A DNA stretch of 9,190 nt, from contig JAATFJ010000125.1 of NCBI GenBank assembly GCA_015655255.1, positions 1 to 9,190 on the forward strand, in the 5' to 3' direction. The position numbers were made by a program, and so were the translations under genes. Source of the DNA: Actinomycetales bacterium. GTDB taxonomy: Bacteria; Actinomycetota; Actinomycetes; Actinomycetales; Microbacteriaceae. A model generated the notes under the pieces. The model was not told the DNA's origin, made no database searches, and saw nothing but the letters and a program-made list of their open reading frames with translations. Positions 1 to 5,537 of this stretch are shown piece after piece; the first letter of the stretch is position 1; the number at the start of each line of letters is the position of its first letter.

Positions 1-729
1 GGCCGCAGTGGCGACGGTGTTGACGTTGCCGATGACGGGGTAGTGGCTCTCGCCGACACTGACGTCCGCCGCGTTGCGGTCGAGGAGGGTCGCGGCGATG
101 ATCTGGTAGCCGCTGTCGGCGCTGCGTCCCAGCGAACCGATGACGTACTCGACGTCGGCGGAGGAGCCCACGACGAGGGCGCGCGAGGCATAGCGGCCGC
201 GCAGGCGCTGACGGTAGAGCCAGTGCCGCCAGGACCAGCGGGAGGCGAGCAGGAGGACGAGGCCGAGGGGCAGGGCGATGACGACCATCGCGCGGATCCC
301 CTCCCAGTCCAGGAGGATCGCGAGGACGGCGAAGGCGCCGACGGCAAATCCGCTCGCCTGGGCGACGCGGCGGTACTCTGTCGACCCGGAGCCGAAGATC
401 GCGGCGGAGCGTGTGTTCATCGCGGCGAGGAGCAGCACCCAGACGACTCCGAGCGCACCGGCCGCGATGAGCGAGGAGCCCCGCAGCGCGGAGAAGAAGA
501 GCATCTGCACTGCGGTCGCGAGGGCGACGACGACGGCGACGACGAACGAATCGGTGAGGCGCAGGCACGCCCGGTATCGGCGTTCCCACTGCTGGCGCCG
601 CTCCAGGGTGAGCGACGGACGCGGTGTGACGATGTCCTGTGCCGCCGCCCGCACGGTGCGCGGAGACGTCGTGGGTCGCCGGATCGTTCCCGTCCGCGAG
701 AGTCCCACACCGCCGTCAACGGCGGTCAT
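1..729 (-). CDS. Polyprenyl glycosylphosphotransferase (exopolysaccharide sugar transferase), N-terminal part
   Basis: Reading the minus strand from the ATG at 729 gives 243 codons without a stop up to the window edge, so the gene is partial at its 3' end. A basic N-terminus of about 55 residues is followed by about four hydrophobic segments (near residues 58-80, 87-103, 127-140 and 147-162). A cytoplasmic Rossmann-like segment then begins with ALVVGSSADVEYVIGSLG (184-201) and continues through a GYQIIAATLLD strand (207-217) and a YPVIGNV motif (230-236). This is the arrangement of the N-terminal half of WbaP/WcaJ/CpsE-like enzymes (CoA-binding-like domain family). In that family a C-terminal catalytic domain, here outside the window, moves a sugar phosphate from a nucleotide sugar to undecaprenyl phosphate as the first step of exopolysaccharide or capsule synthesis. 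The start is supported by GGAG 7 nt upstream, which lies inside a hairpin (737-753). The sugar cannot be inferred. Confidence 0.85.
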   Translation of the reverse strand, partial: MTAVDGGVGLSRTGTIRRPTTSPRTVRAAAQDIVTPRPSLTLERRQQWERRYRACLRLTDSFVVAVVVALATAVQMLFFSALRGSSLIAAGALGVVWVLLLAAMNTRSAAIFGSGSTEYRRVAQASGFAVGAFAVLAILLDWEGIRAMVVIALPLGLVLLLASRWSWRHWLYRQRLRGRYASRALVVGSSADVEYVIGSLGRSADSGYQIIAATLLDRNAADVSVGESHYPVIGNVNTVATAA

Positions 730-736
730 TCCCGTT

Positions 737-753
737 CTCCGGCATTGCCGGAG
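737..753 (-). promoter_or_regulatory. Hairpin sequestering the sugar-transferase ribosome binding site
   Basis: In the minus-strand transcript CTCCGGC, loop AAT, GCCGGAG forms a perfect 7-bp, GC-rich stem. The 3' arm carries GGAG, the only good Shine-Dalgarno sequence for the ATG at 729, at the correct 7-nt spacing. If the RNA folds as drawn, ribosome access would be limited unless a protein, a competing upstream structure or translation opens the stem. The pairing is read directly; the regulatory role is inference. Confidence 0.55.
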
Positions 754-755
754 GT

Positions 756-769
756 ACGCAAAGCTGCGT
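756..769 (-). promoter_or_regulatory. Second leader hairpin next to the RBS hairpin
   Basis: ACGCA, loop GCTT, TGCGT on the minus strand is a perfect 5-bp stem with a four-base loop, placed two bases upstream of the RBS-sequestering hairpin. A TTGACG just upstream overlaps its first arm and could alternatively be a -35 box, but no good -10 follows at 17-18 nt. It may belong to a structured leader or be fortuitous. Confidence 0.35.
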
Positions 770-772
770 CAA

Positions 773-799
773 TCCCCATGTTTTTCCCCAAGTTCCCCA
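773..799 (-). repeat. Three direct TGGGGA repeats
   Basis: On the minus strand TGGGGA occurs at 799-794, 790-785 and 778-773, with start-to-start spacing of 9 and 12 bases, 44 to 70 bases upstream of the sugar-transferase start. Clustered short direct repeats of this kind can be binding sites for an oligomeric regulator. They resemble the TGGGN repeats bound by MraZ, but MraZ sites are spaced regularly by 10, so the match is not claimed. Confidence 0.35.
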
Positions 800-834
800 G
801 TCAGCGCGCACGATGCTCGCGTCGTTGCGCTCAC

Positions 835-852
835 ATTCCGACCCCTCGGAAT
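835..852. promoter_or_regulatory. Perfect inverted repeat ATTCCGA-N4-TCGGAAT
   Basis: Two perfect 7-base arms are separated by CCCC on the plus strand. The length and symmetry fit either an operator for a dimeric regulator or an RNA hairpin in the sugar-transferase leader. No T-run follows on either strand, so an intrinsic terminator is unlikely. Confidence 0.4.
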
Positions 853-859
853 CCCGCTG

Positions 860-886
860 ATTTCTGTGATCCCACATCACAGGAAT
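860..886. promoter_or_regulatory. CRP/GlxR-like palindrome CTGTGAT-N5-ATCACAG
   Basis: Perfect 7-base arms at 864-870 and 876-882 are extended by outer ATT/AAT with one mismatch, giving a 27-bp dyad. The half sites TGTGA and TCACA are those of CRP-family proteins such as GlxR, but the gap is 7 bases instead of the usual 6. A cAMP-responsive CRP-family regulator, or another dimeric factor, could bind here. The centre is about 145 bases upstream of the sugar-transferase start. Confidence 0.45.
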
Positions 887-917
887 GCCGACTCGCGTTC
901 CCCCCGCGGCGACGGCG

Positions 918-933
918 TACAGCGGGCGCTGTA
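918..933. promoter_or_regulatory. Perfect inverted repeat TACAGCG-GG-CGCTGTA
   Basis: Sixteen bases with 7-base perfect arms around GG. It lies about 85 bases past the LysR stop codon and about 190 bases before the sugar-transferase start. It could be an operator or a stem at the 5' end of a leader. No T-run accompanies it. Confidence 0.35.
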
Positions 934-992
934 AGCGAGATCAGTCTAGTCGAACGCGCAGGGGGAGGGAAGGCAGGACACGGTATTCGACA

Positions 993-1005
993 CGCGCGTT
1001 GCGCG
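993..1005 (-). terminator. Possible terminator-like hairpin after the LysR gene
   Basis: CGCGC-GTT-GCGCG (plus strand) forms a 5-bp GC stem with a three-base loop, 11 bases beyond the LysR stop codon. There is no following U-tract in the transcript, so it is at best a non-canonical terminator. Given the high GC content, such a short stem can arise by chance. Confidence 0.2.
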
Positions 1006-1016
1006 CCGACGGGGAA

Positions 1017-1937
1017 TCAGCGCAGCACCTCGGGGCGTCCGCGTCCGACCCTGGTCAGCGCGGCAATCGCAATGCGCAGCGTGGAGCCGTCGACGTCCGC
1101 GAGTTCCCGCCAGGCGAGAGCGAGGGAAAGTCGGGGTACCTCGCCCGTGACGGTGAGAGGGATGAGACCGTGCTCCTGGGTGAGGCGGAGCATGGGCGTC
1201 TCTTCGGCGATGTTACCGATCGTGACGGCGTGGTGCTCTTCGACGGCGTGCGCGAGGGCGCCCATCTCACCGTGCGGGAGGTCGATGATGCGGGAGATCC
1301 CGGCGGCGCGGAGCTGATCGAGGACCCCGCCGAGGGTAAGGCGGTGATGGAACTCGGCGGGGATCGCGAGCGGCCTGCCCGCGAGCTCCGCCATCCGCAC
1401 CGTCCCGCGTGCGGCGAGCGGGTGAGAGACGGTGACGAAGAAGGTCGGCTCGTATTCGGCGAGGATGTGCGTGTGCAGGCCCGGCGCGGTCTGGGATTCG
1501 TGGACGAGGACGAGATCGAGCTCGCCGTGGACGAGATCCCGGATGAGGGTGGAGGAGGGGGCGCGCAGAGGATCCGTCGTGTCGGCGTCGGTGATCCGCC
1601 CCGCCTCCGCGGAGGAGCCGGTGAAGCGGGAGACGAAGCGCTCGGGTGCCCAGCGGCTCACACCCAGCCGGAGCAGGGGGCGCTCCCCGGCCGCGGCGAC
1701 GGCGAGTGCGCGCATTTGGGCGAGTGTCGCGACCGCGTGGGGCAGGGCGCGCACGCCCGTATCGGTGAGGACGAGCCGGTGGTAGTCGCGGTGGAAGAGA
1801 TCGTCGCCGAGCTTCTGCTCCAGGCGTTTGATGGCGCGGCTCACCGGCGCGGGAGTGAGGTGCAGTGCGTTCGCCGCGCCGAGCACCGTTCCGGTGCGGG
1901 ACGCAGCGACGAACGCCCGCAGCTCGACGATCTCCAT
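1017..1937 (-). CDS. LysR-family transcriptional regulator
   Basis: This 306-residue protein has the usual size and order of a LysR-type regulator. An N-terminal winged helix-turn-helix covers residues 3-62, with the ALHLTPAPVSRAIKRLEQKLG helix pair region and the LFHRD wing followed by LVLTDTG. A periplasmic-binding-protein-like effector domain covers roughly residues 88-290. Such proteins bind DNA as tetramers at T-N11-A dyads and respond to a small metabolite; the ligand here is unknown. The ATG at 1937 is placed so that the N-terminus begins directly with the HTH (MEIVELRAFVAA). There is no Shine-Dalgarno, but TAGGGT lies six bases upstream, which fits a leaderless transcript. The gene follows the aldehyde dehydrogenase on the same strand after an 86-base gap, so its own promoter and a partial read-through from the dehydrogenase are both possible. 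The dehydrogenase is the most likely local target, by neighbourhood only. Confidence 0.9.
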   Translation of the reverse strand: MEIVELRAFVAASRTGTVLGAANALHLTPAPVSRAIKRLEQKLGDDLFHRDYHRLVLTDTGVRALPHAVATLAQMRALAVAAAGERPLLRLGVSRWAPERFVSRFTGSSAEAGRITDADTTDPLRAPSSTLIRDLVHGELDLVLVHESQTAPGLHTHILAEYEPTFFVTVSHPLAARGTVRMAELAGRPLAIPAEFHHRLTLGGVLDQLRAAGISRIIDLPHGEMGALAHAVEEHHAVTIGNIAEETPMLRLTQEHGLIPLTVTGEVPRLSLALAWRELADVDGSTLRIAIAALTRVGRGRPEVLR

Positions 1938-1943
1938 GCTTCG

Positions 1944-1949
1944 ACCCTA
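1944..1949 (-). promoter_or_regulatory. -10 box of a leaderless promoter for the LysR gene
   Basis: The minus strand reads TAGGGT, then six bases, then the ATG at 1937. TANNNT placed 6-7 bases before the start codon is the typical actinobacterial leaderless layout, with transcription starting at the A of ATG. The absence of any purine-rich Shine-Dalgarno before this ATG agrees. No convincing -35 is seen. Confidence 0.55.
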
Positions 1950-1997
1950 GAAGATCGGTGGCAGGGAAATCGCCGTGCGTGCGGGCGTTCGCGGTGA

Positions 1998-2023
1998 GCG
2001 CAGTGCGCGGTCCGGCTAGCGGA
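1998..2023 (-). terminator. Two short hairpins after the aldehyde dehydrogenase stop
   Basis: TCCG-GCTAG-CGGA (2011-2023) and GCGCA-G-TGCGC (1998-2008) are small perfect inverted repeats directly after the dehydrogenase TGA. Neither is followed by a U-tract. They could weaken read-through into the LysR gene or serve as a LysR-proximal site. Weak evidence in such GC-rich DNA. Confidence 0.2.
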
Positions 2024-3409
2024 TCAGAAGGCGCCGTCGATGTCGGTGAGGGCGACGACCTTTTGGTTGGTGAACTCGGTGAAACCGAGGTCGATGAGCT
2101 CGTGGCCGTAGCCGGAGTTCTTCACACCGCCGAAGGGGATGTCTGCCTTCACACCGGTCGGGTGGTTGATGAAGACCATGCCCGTCTCGATCTGGGCGGC
2201 GACGCGCTTGCCGCGCTCCTCGTCCTCGGTGAACACCGAGCCGCCGAGGCCGTAGGGGGAGTCGTTGGCGATGTCGATCGCCTCCGCCTCGTCGGCGACG
2301 CGGAACAGGTGCGTGACGGGGCCGAAGAACTCCTGGTGGAAGGCGGGGTTGTCCTTGGTGATGTTCGTCAGCAGCGTGGGGGCGAAGAACGCACCCTGCG
2401 CGGGGACGGTCACACCGAGGTCCTCGGCGACGGCGCCTGCGGCGACGGCACGGTCGAGCTGACCCTTGAGGTCGTCGGCGGCCTTCTGCGTGGACAGCGG
2501 GGCGAGGGTCGTGGCGCGGTCGAAGGGGTCTCCCGCGACGAGCTTGGCGACCTCGGCCTTGTAGGTGGCGAGGAACTCGTCGTAGACGGCGTCGACGACG
2601 ATGAGGCGCTTGGAGGAGACGCAGACCTGACCGGCGTTCCAGTGGCGACCGAAGGCGGCCCACTTGGCGGCCTTGGCGACATCGGCGTCGTCGAGCACGA
2701 TGAACGCGTCCGATCCGCCGAGCTCCAGGGTGCTCTTCTTCAGGGCCTTACCAGCGGCCTCGGCGACGGCGGCACCGGCACGCTCGGAACCCGTGAGGGC
2801 GACGCCGCGCACGCGCGGGTCGTCCAGGATGTGCTGGGTCTTGTCGTGGTCGGCGAAGAGGTTGATGAAGACGCCCTCGGGAAGGCCGGCCTCGAGCATG
2901 AGCTTCTCGAAGCGGAGAGCCGACTGGGGGACGTTGCCCGCGTGCTTGAGGATGACCGTGTTGCCGGCAGCGAGCTGCGGGGCGATGATACGGGCGATCT
3001 GGTAGTAGGGGAAGTTCCAGGGCTCGATGACGTAGATGACGCCGAGGGGCTGGGTGAGCAGCTGCACGCGCTCGGAACCGGCGACGGGAAGGTCGCGGGG
3101 CTCGAGGAAGGCGGCGGCGTTGTCGACGTAGTACTGCAGGATGTCGGCGGAGAGGATCGTCTCGGCCTCTGCCTCGCCGATGACCTTGCCCATTTCGAGG
3201 GTGATGGTCTGGGCGTAGCTGTTGGTCTCCGCCTTGAGGATGCGGGAAGCCTCGGCGAGCGGGGCGACGCGCTCCGCGACACTCTTGTCCTTCCAGGACT
3301 GGAAGGCGGTGTCGGCCTTGGCGATGGCCGCGTCGATCTCCTCCTCCGTCGCGGACGGGAACGACGCCACCAATTCATTGGTGAACGGGTTCACGGTTTG
3401 AAAACTCAT
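2024..3409 (-). CDS. NAD(P)-dependent succinate-semialdehyde dehydrogenase-type aldehyde dehydrogenase (Sad/YneI, GabD1-like)
   Basis: The 461-residue protein is a full-length aldehyde dehydrogenase. Visible family landmarks are the PWNFPYYQIAR motif (130-140, with the oxyanion Asn132), the cofactor-binding Lys155 in VILKHAGNV, the LTGSERAGAAV Rossmann turn (206-215), the general base Glu229 in LELGGSD, the catalytic Cys263 in GQVCVSSKR, and EFFGPV (360-365). The KHAGNV, SERAGAA and ELGGSD-F-IVLDDAD wording matches E. coli Sad/YneI and mycobacterial GabD1 rather than betaine or phenylacetaldehyde dehydrogenases. The expected reaction is oxidation of succinate semialdehyde to succinate in GABA or related catabolism, in the cytoplasm; the exact substrate and NAD versus NADP are inferred from family only. 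The frame could extend to 3472, but the ATG at 3409 has AAGGAG five bases upstream and gives the normal N-terminus MSFQTVNPFTNELVASF, so it is chosen. It is transcribed alone from a 219-base upstream gap. Confidence 0.88.
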   Translation of the reverse strand: MSFQTVNPFTNELVASFPSATEEEIDAAIAKADTAFQSWKDKSVAERVAPLAEASRILKAETNSYAQTITLEMGKVIGEAEAETILSADILQYYVDNAAAFLEPRDLPVAGSERVQLLTQPLGVIYVIEPWNFPYYQIARIIAPQLAAGNTVILKHAGNVPQSALRFEKLMLEAGLPEGVFINLFADHDKTQHILDDPRVRGVALTGSERAGAAVAEAAGKALKKSTLELGGSDAFIVLDDADVAKAAKWAAFGRHWNAGQVCVSSKRLIVVDAVYDEFLATYKAEVAKLVAGDPFDRATTLAPLSTQKAADDLKGQLDRAVAAGAVAEDLGVTVPAQGAFFAPTLLTNITKDNPAFHQEFFGPVTHLFRVADEAEAIDIANDSPYGLGGSVFTEDEERGKRVAAQIETGMVFINHPTGVKADIPFGGVKNSGYGHELIDLGFTEFTNQKVVALTDIDGAF

Positions 3410-3414
3410 GGGAT

Positions 3415-3420
3415 CTCCTT
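3415..3420 (-). promoter_or_regulatory. Ribosome binding site that sets the dehydrogenase start
   Basis: AAGGAG on the minus strand lies five bases before the ATG at 3409. It decides against the longer reading frame that begins at 3472, whose first 21 residues do not look like the family N-terminus. Confidence 0.8.
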
Positions 3421-3478
3421 CGAAACGATGCGCCTCTGTGGGGCGCCTGGGGGCGTCTGGACGGACACCCAACGTTCG

Positions 3479-3484
3479 ACGCTA
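3479..3484 (-). promoter_or_regulatory. Possible -10 box for the dehydrogenase
   Basis: TAGCGT on the minus strand fits TANNNT and would give a leader of about 65 bases ending in the strong ribosome binding site. No clear -35 is present at 16-19 bases upstream. A TTGCGT with 18-base spacing to TGCGAT further upstream is an alternative pair. Confidence 0.25.
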
Positions 3485-3510
3485 AGACGGTCGGCACCCA
3501 TCCGGGCCCC

Positions 3511-3557
3511 GCATCGCACAAGTCAGATTGCCAAAAACGCAATGTGTGTTTCGATGC
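3511..3557. promoter_or_regulatory. Nested inverted repeat upstream of the dehydrogenase, with a T-N11-A motif
   Basis: Outer arms GCATCG (3511-3516) and CGATGC (3552-3557) enclose a second pair, ATTGC (3527-3531) and GCAAT (3539-3543), around CAAAAAC. CACA/TGTG next to the outer arms can pair too if three T's bulge. The inner dyad TTGC-N7-GCAA contains T-N11-A, the LysR-type core. It is about 100-150 bases upstream of the dehydrogenase start and is more AT-rich than its surroundings. It may be an operator (LysR or another dimeric regulator) or an mRNA structure. No T-tract after it, so a terminator for the response regulator gene is less likely. Confidence 0.4.
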
Positions 3558-3628
3558 CCTGATTTTGCGCGGTTCGCGGCCGGTGCGACGGCTGTTGAAC
3601 ATCACCGAAGGTGGCTGCGCGGCTGGGG

Positions 3629-4249
3629 TCAGAGGAGCCCGATCTCCATCGCCAGGGTCACGGCGCGGGTGCGGTCGGAGACGCCGAGCTTCTCGAAGGC
3701 GTGCAGGAGGTGTGTCTTGACCGTGGCCTCGCCGATGAAGAGATCACGGGCAATCTCGGGATTGCTCCGGCCTACGGCAACGAGGCGCAGGACCTCGATC
3801 TCCCGCGGGCTCAGCGACGGCGCCTGCTGCTCCTGCCGCATGCGGGCAACGAGAGTCGCGGCGATGGAGGGGGCGAGCACGGTGTGGCCATCGGCGACGG
3901 CGCGGATGCCCGCGACGATCTCCTCCTGGGGAGCGGCCTTGAGGAGATACCCGCTCGCCCCCGCCTCGATGGCGCCGAGGATGTCGTCGTCGGTTTCGTA
4001 GGTCGTCAGGACGAGGACGCGCACGGCGGGGAGCTCCGCCGCGAGGCGCGCCGTCGCCGCGATCCCGCTTTCGCTCGGCATCCTCAGGTCCATGAGGACG
4101 ACGTCGGGGGAGCGCTCGTGCGCGAGCGTGATGGCCTCCCTTCCGTCGGCCGCCTCCCCGACGACCTCGATGCCGGGATCGAGGGCGATGAGACCGACGA
4201 TCCCCGCGCGCACGACGGGGTGGTCGTCGGCGACGAGGACGCGGATCAT
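3629..4249 (-). CDS. NarL/LuxR-type response regulator
   Basis: The 206-residue protein has a receiver domain (about 1-118) and a LuxR-type DNA-binding domain (about 145-206). The receiver shows the acidic pair Asp8-Asp9, the phosphoacceptor Asp54 in DVVLMDLRMP, Thr82/Thr83 in VLVLTTYE and Lys104 in GYLLKAA. The output domain starts LSPREIEVLRLVAVGRSNPEIA and carries the recognition helix ATVKTHLLHAFEKLG. It is the transcriptional output of the adjacent kinase. The ATG at 4249 overlaps the kinase stop by four bases (ATGA) and has a strong AAGGAGG six bases upstream, so the two are translated together. It is the last gene of the ABC/two-component operon. Its target is probably the promoter of the same operon or of the divergent amidase, by neighbourhood only; no binding site can be assigned. 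Confidence 0.93.
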   Translation of the reverse strand: MIRVLVADDHPVVRAGIVGLIALDPGIEVVGEAADGREAITLAHERSPDVVLMDLRMPSESGIAATARLAAELPAVRVLVLTTYETDDDILGAIEAGASGYLLKAAPQEEIVAGIRAVADGHTVLAPSIAATLVARMRQEQQAPSLSPREIEVLRLVAVGRSNPEIARDLFIGEATVKTHLLHAFEKLGVSDRTRAVTLAMEIGLL

Positions 4250-5514
4250 CGGCTTCCTCCTTCGACGCGGAATCCGGCTCCGGCCTCCGCGGGTGTGCCG
4301 AGCGGAACGCTCACGCGCAGCTCGACGCCACCTCCGGGCGCGTCGCGGACGAGGAGGCTGCCGCCCACGAGGCCGACGCGTTCCCGCATCCCGCTCAAGC
4401 CGAACCCGCGGTCATCGTCCACCGTGACGCCCCCGAGGCCGCGGCCGTCGTCGCGGACGGTGAGGCGGGCCGCGGTCTCGCCACGGACTCCGCTCACGGC
4501 CGCAGCCCGATCCTCCTCGCCGACGGCAAGCGAGATCGTCGCGGAACCCGCCTCCGCATGCTTGCGGACGTTGGCGAGTGCCTCCTGCGCGCAGCGCAGC
4601 AGGACGACCTCGATGTCGCGGGGAAGCTCGACGTCCGCGGCATCGACCGCGACCTGCATGCCGGTCTCGCGGGCGAAGCGTTCGGCGACTCGGCGCAGCG
4701 CATCCGCGAGGCTCCCCGTCCCATGCGGCGCGGGGGAGGAGGAGACGACGAGCGTTCGTGCCTCCCGCAAGGCGTCGCGGGCGATGTCCTCGATGGTTTC
4801 GATGGGCTGCAGCGCCCCATCTCTCCGCACACGCTCCGCGAGCATGACGATGCTCGCGAGGTTTTGCGCGATCGTGTCGTGCAGGTCCCTCGCGATGCGC
4901 TCCCGCTCCGCCCCCGCCCCCGCCTCTCGGCTCGCCGCCTCCAACCGATCTTGCGCCGCGGTCAGTTGCGCGAGCAGCGCCTGCCGTTCCGATCCCCATG
5001 CCGCGATCTGCGTGATCCACAGGCCGATGGCGAGGCTGAAGGCGGCGGAGAGGAAGCTCGTGACGAAGGCGGTGATGACGCCGTCCGGGGAGAAGCCCTC
5101 CCGGATCGATCCCGCGAGGCCCAGGATGACGGCCAGGGCGATCGTGACGCGGATGGCCTGTTTCTTGGTGCGCGAGGTCATCCAGATGAGCGGCATGACG
5201 ATCGTCTGCATCGTGAACATGTGCGCCTCCACCCACACCCCCACTGTGAGGAGAGCGATGAGCGCGAACTGCAGGAGGAAGGACGCGAGCGGGGAGGGGG
5301 AGCCGCTGCCGATGATGCTGACGAAGGGGCGGGCGCCGAAGAGGTAGACGAGCGCGATGGCGAGTATGGTCGCGGCGACCAGGAGATGCGCGCCGCGGAA
5401 GGGCTCCGACGAGGACAGCGTGATGGCGAGCAGGACCCCCGTCACCGCAGCGATCGCGATGTCCCAGCCGACCCGCTCGCCGCGGGTTCTCGTGCCCGTC
5501 GCCTCGACTCTCAT
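4246..5514 (-). CDS. NarL-type (HisKA_3) membrane histidine kinase without a large extracellular domain
   Basis: A 422-residue protein from the ATG at 5514. About six hydrophobic segments lie within residues 17-170 with only short connecting loops, followed by a short coiled coil (about 174-200). The dimerisation/phosphoacceptor helix reads ERERIARDLHDTIAQNL, with His212 and a D-x3-Q phosphatase motif right after it. The ATPase domain has an N-box (AQEALANVRKHAEA, Asn315), a G1 box (DDGRG, 355-359) and a GFGLSGMRERVG G2 box. The protein autophosphorylates on His and signals to the overlapping response regulator. Lack of an outside sensor domain suggests detection within the membrane or through the partner ABC transporter. 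The start is uncertain: in-frame GTG codons exist at 5523 and at 5541, the latter overlapping the permease stop as GTGA. The ATG is preferred because MRVEATGTRTRGER-TM is a normal N-terminus, but its Shine-Dalgarno is poor. Confidence 0.9.
   Translation of the reverse strand: MRVEATGTRTRGERVGWDIAIAAVTGVLLAITLSSSEPFRGAHLLVAATILAIALVYLFGARPFVSIIGSGSPSPLASFLLQFALIALLTVGVWVEAHMFTMQTIVMPLIWMTSRTKKQAIRVTIALAVILGLAGSIREGFSPDGVITAFVTSFLSAAFSLAIGLWITQIAAWGSERQALLAQLTAAQDRLEAASREAGAGAERERIARDLHDTIAQNLASIVMLAERVRRDGALQPIETIEDIARDALREARTLVVSSSPAPHGTGSLADALRRVAERFARETGMQVAVDAADVELPRDIEVVLLRCAQEALANVRKHAEAGSATISLAVGEEDRAAAVSGVRGETAARLTVRDDGRGLGGVTVDDDRGFGLSGMRERVGLVGGSLLVRDAPGGGVELRVSVPLGTPAEAGAGFRVEGGSR
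4256..4262 (-). promoter_or_regulatory. Strong ribosome binding site of the response regulator inside the kinase gene
   Basis: AAGGAGG lies six bases before the response regulator ATG, inside the last codons of the kinase. It implies efficient re-initiation and probably more regulator than kinase, as is usual for two-component pairs. Confidence 0.7.
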
Positions 5515-5537
5515 GTCGTCCACTTTGTCAGTGTCCC

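Larger units (their letters stand above)
730..1016. other. Intergenic region rich in inverted repeats
   Basis: No convincing gene lies in these 287 bases between the LysR gene and the sugar transferase, both on the minus strand. The region is more AT-rich than the flanking genes around 770-800 and 855-890. It holds perfect inverted repeats at 737-753, 756-769, 835-852, 864-882, 918-933 and 993-1005, plus an imperfect stem at about 806-829. It should carry the promoter and the 5' leader of the sugar transferase and any terminator of the LysR gene. No strong -35/-10 pair could be assigned; a TAGACT at 943-948 (minus) is one weak -10 candidate. Confidence 0.7.

Noticed and set aside
716..745. 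A nine-codon upstream frame (ATG in the hairpin loop, MPENGNDRR) overlapping the sugar-transferase start on the minus strand
   Set aside because: It has no Shine-Dalgarno of its own and no visible attenuator logic; too short to claim, although it could be tested together with the hairpin.
767..779. TTGACG as a -35 box for the sugar transferase
   Set aside because: At 17-18 bases downstream only GGCAAT/GCAATG is found, which would put the start of transcription inside the ribosome binding site.
43..1317. A 424-codon plus-strand open frame covering the sugar transferase, the intergenic region and part of the LysR gene
   Set aside because: It crosses two real minus-strand genes and the gap between them, is compositionally biased and resembles no protein family.
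1865..3562. A 565-codon plus-strand open frame opposite the aldehyde dehydrogenase
   Set aside because: Low-complexity Gly/Val/Asp/Glu-rich translation with no family features; it is the antisense image of a GC-rich gene with clear catalytic motifs.
3611..5347. A 578-codon plus-strand open frame opposite the response regulator and kinase
   Set aside because: Arg/Ser/Pro-rich antisense frame; the minus strand has all histidine kinase and receiver motifs.
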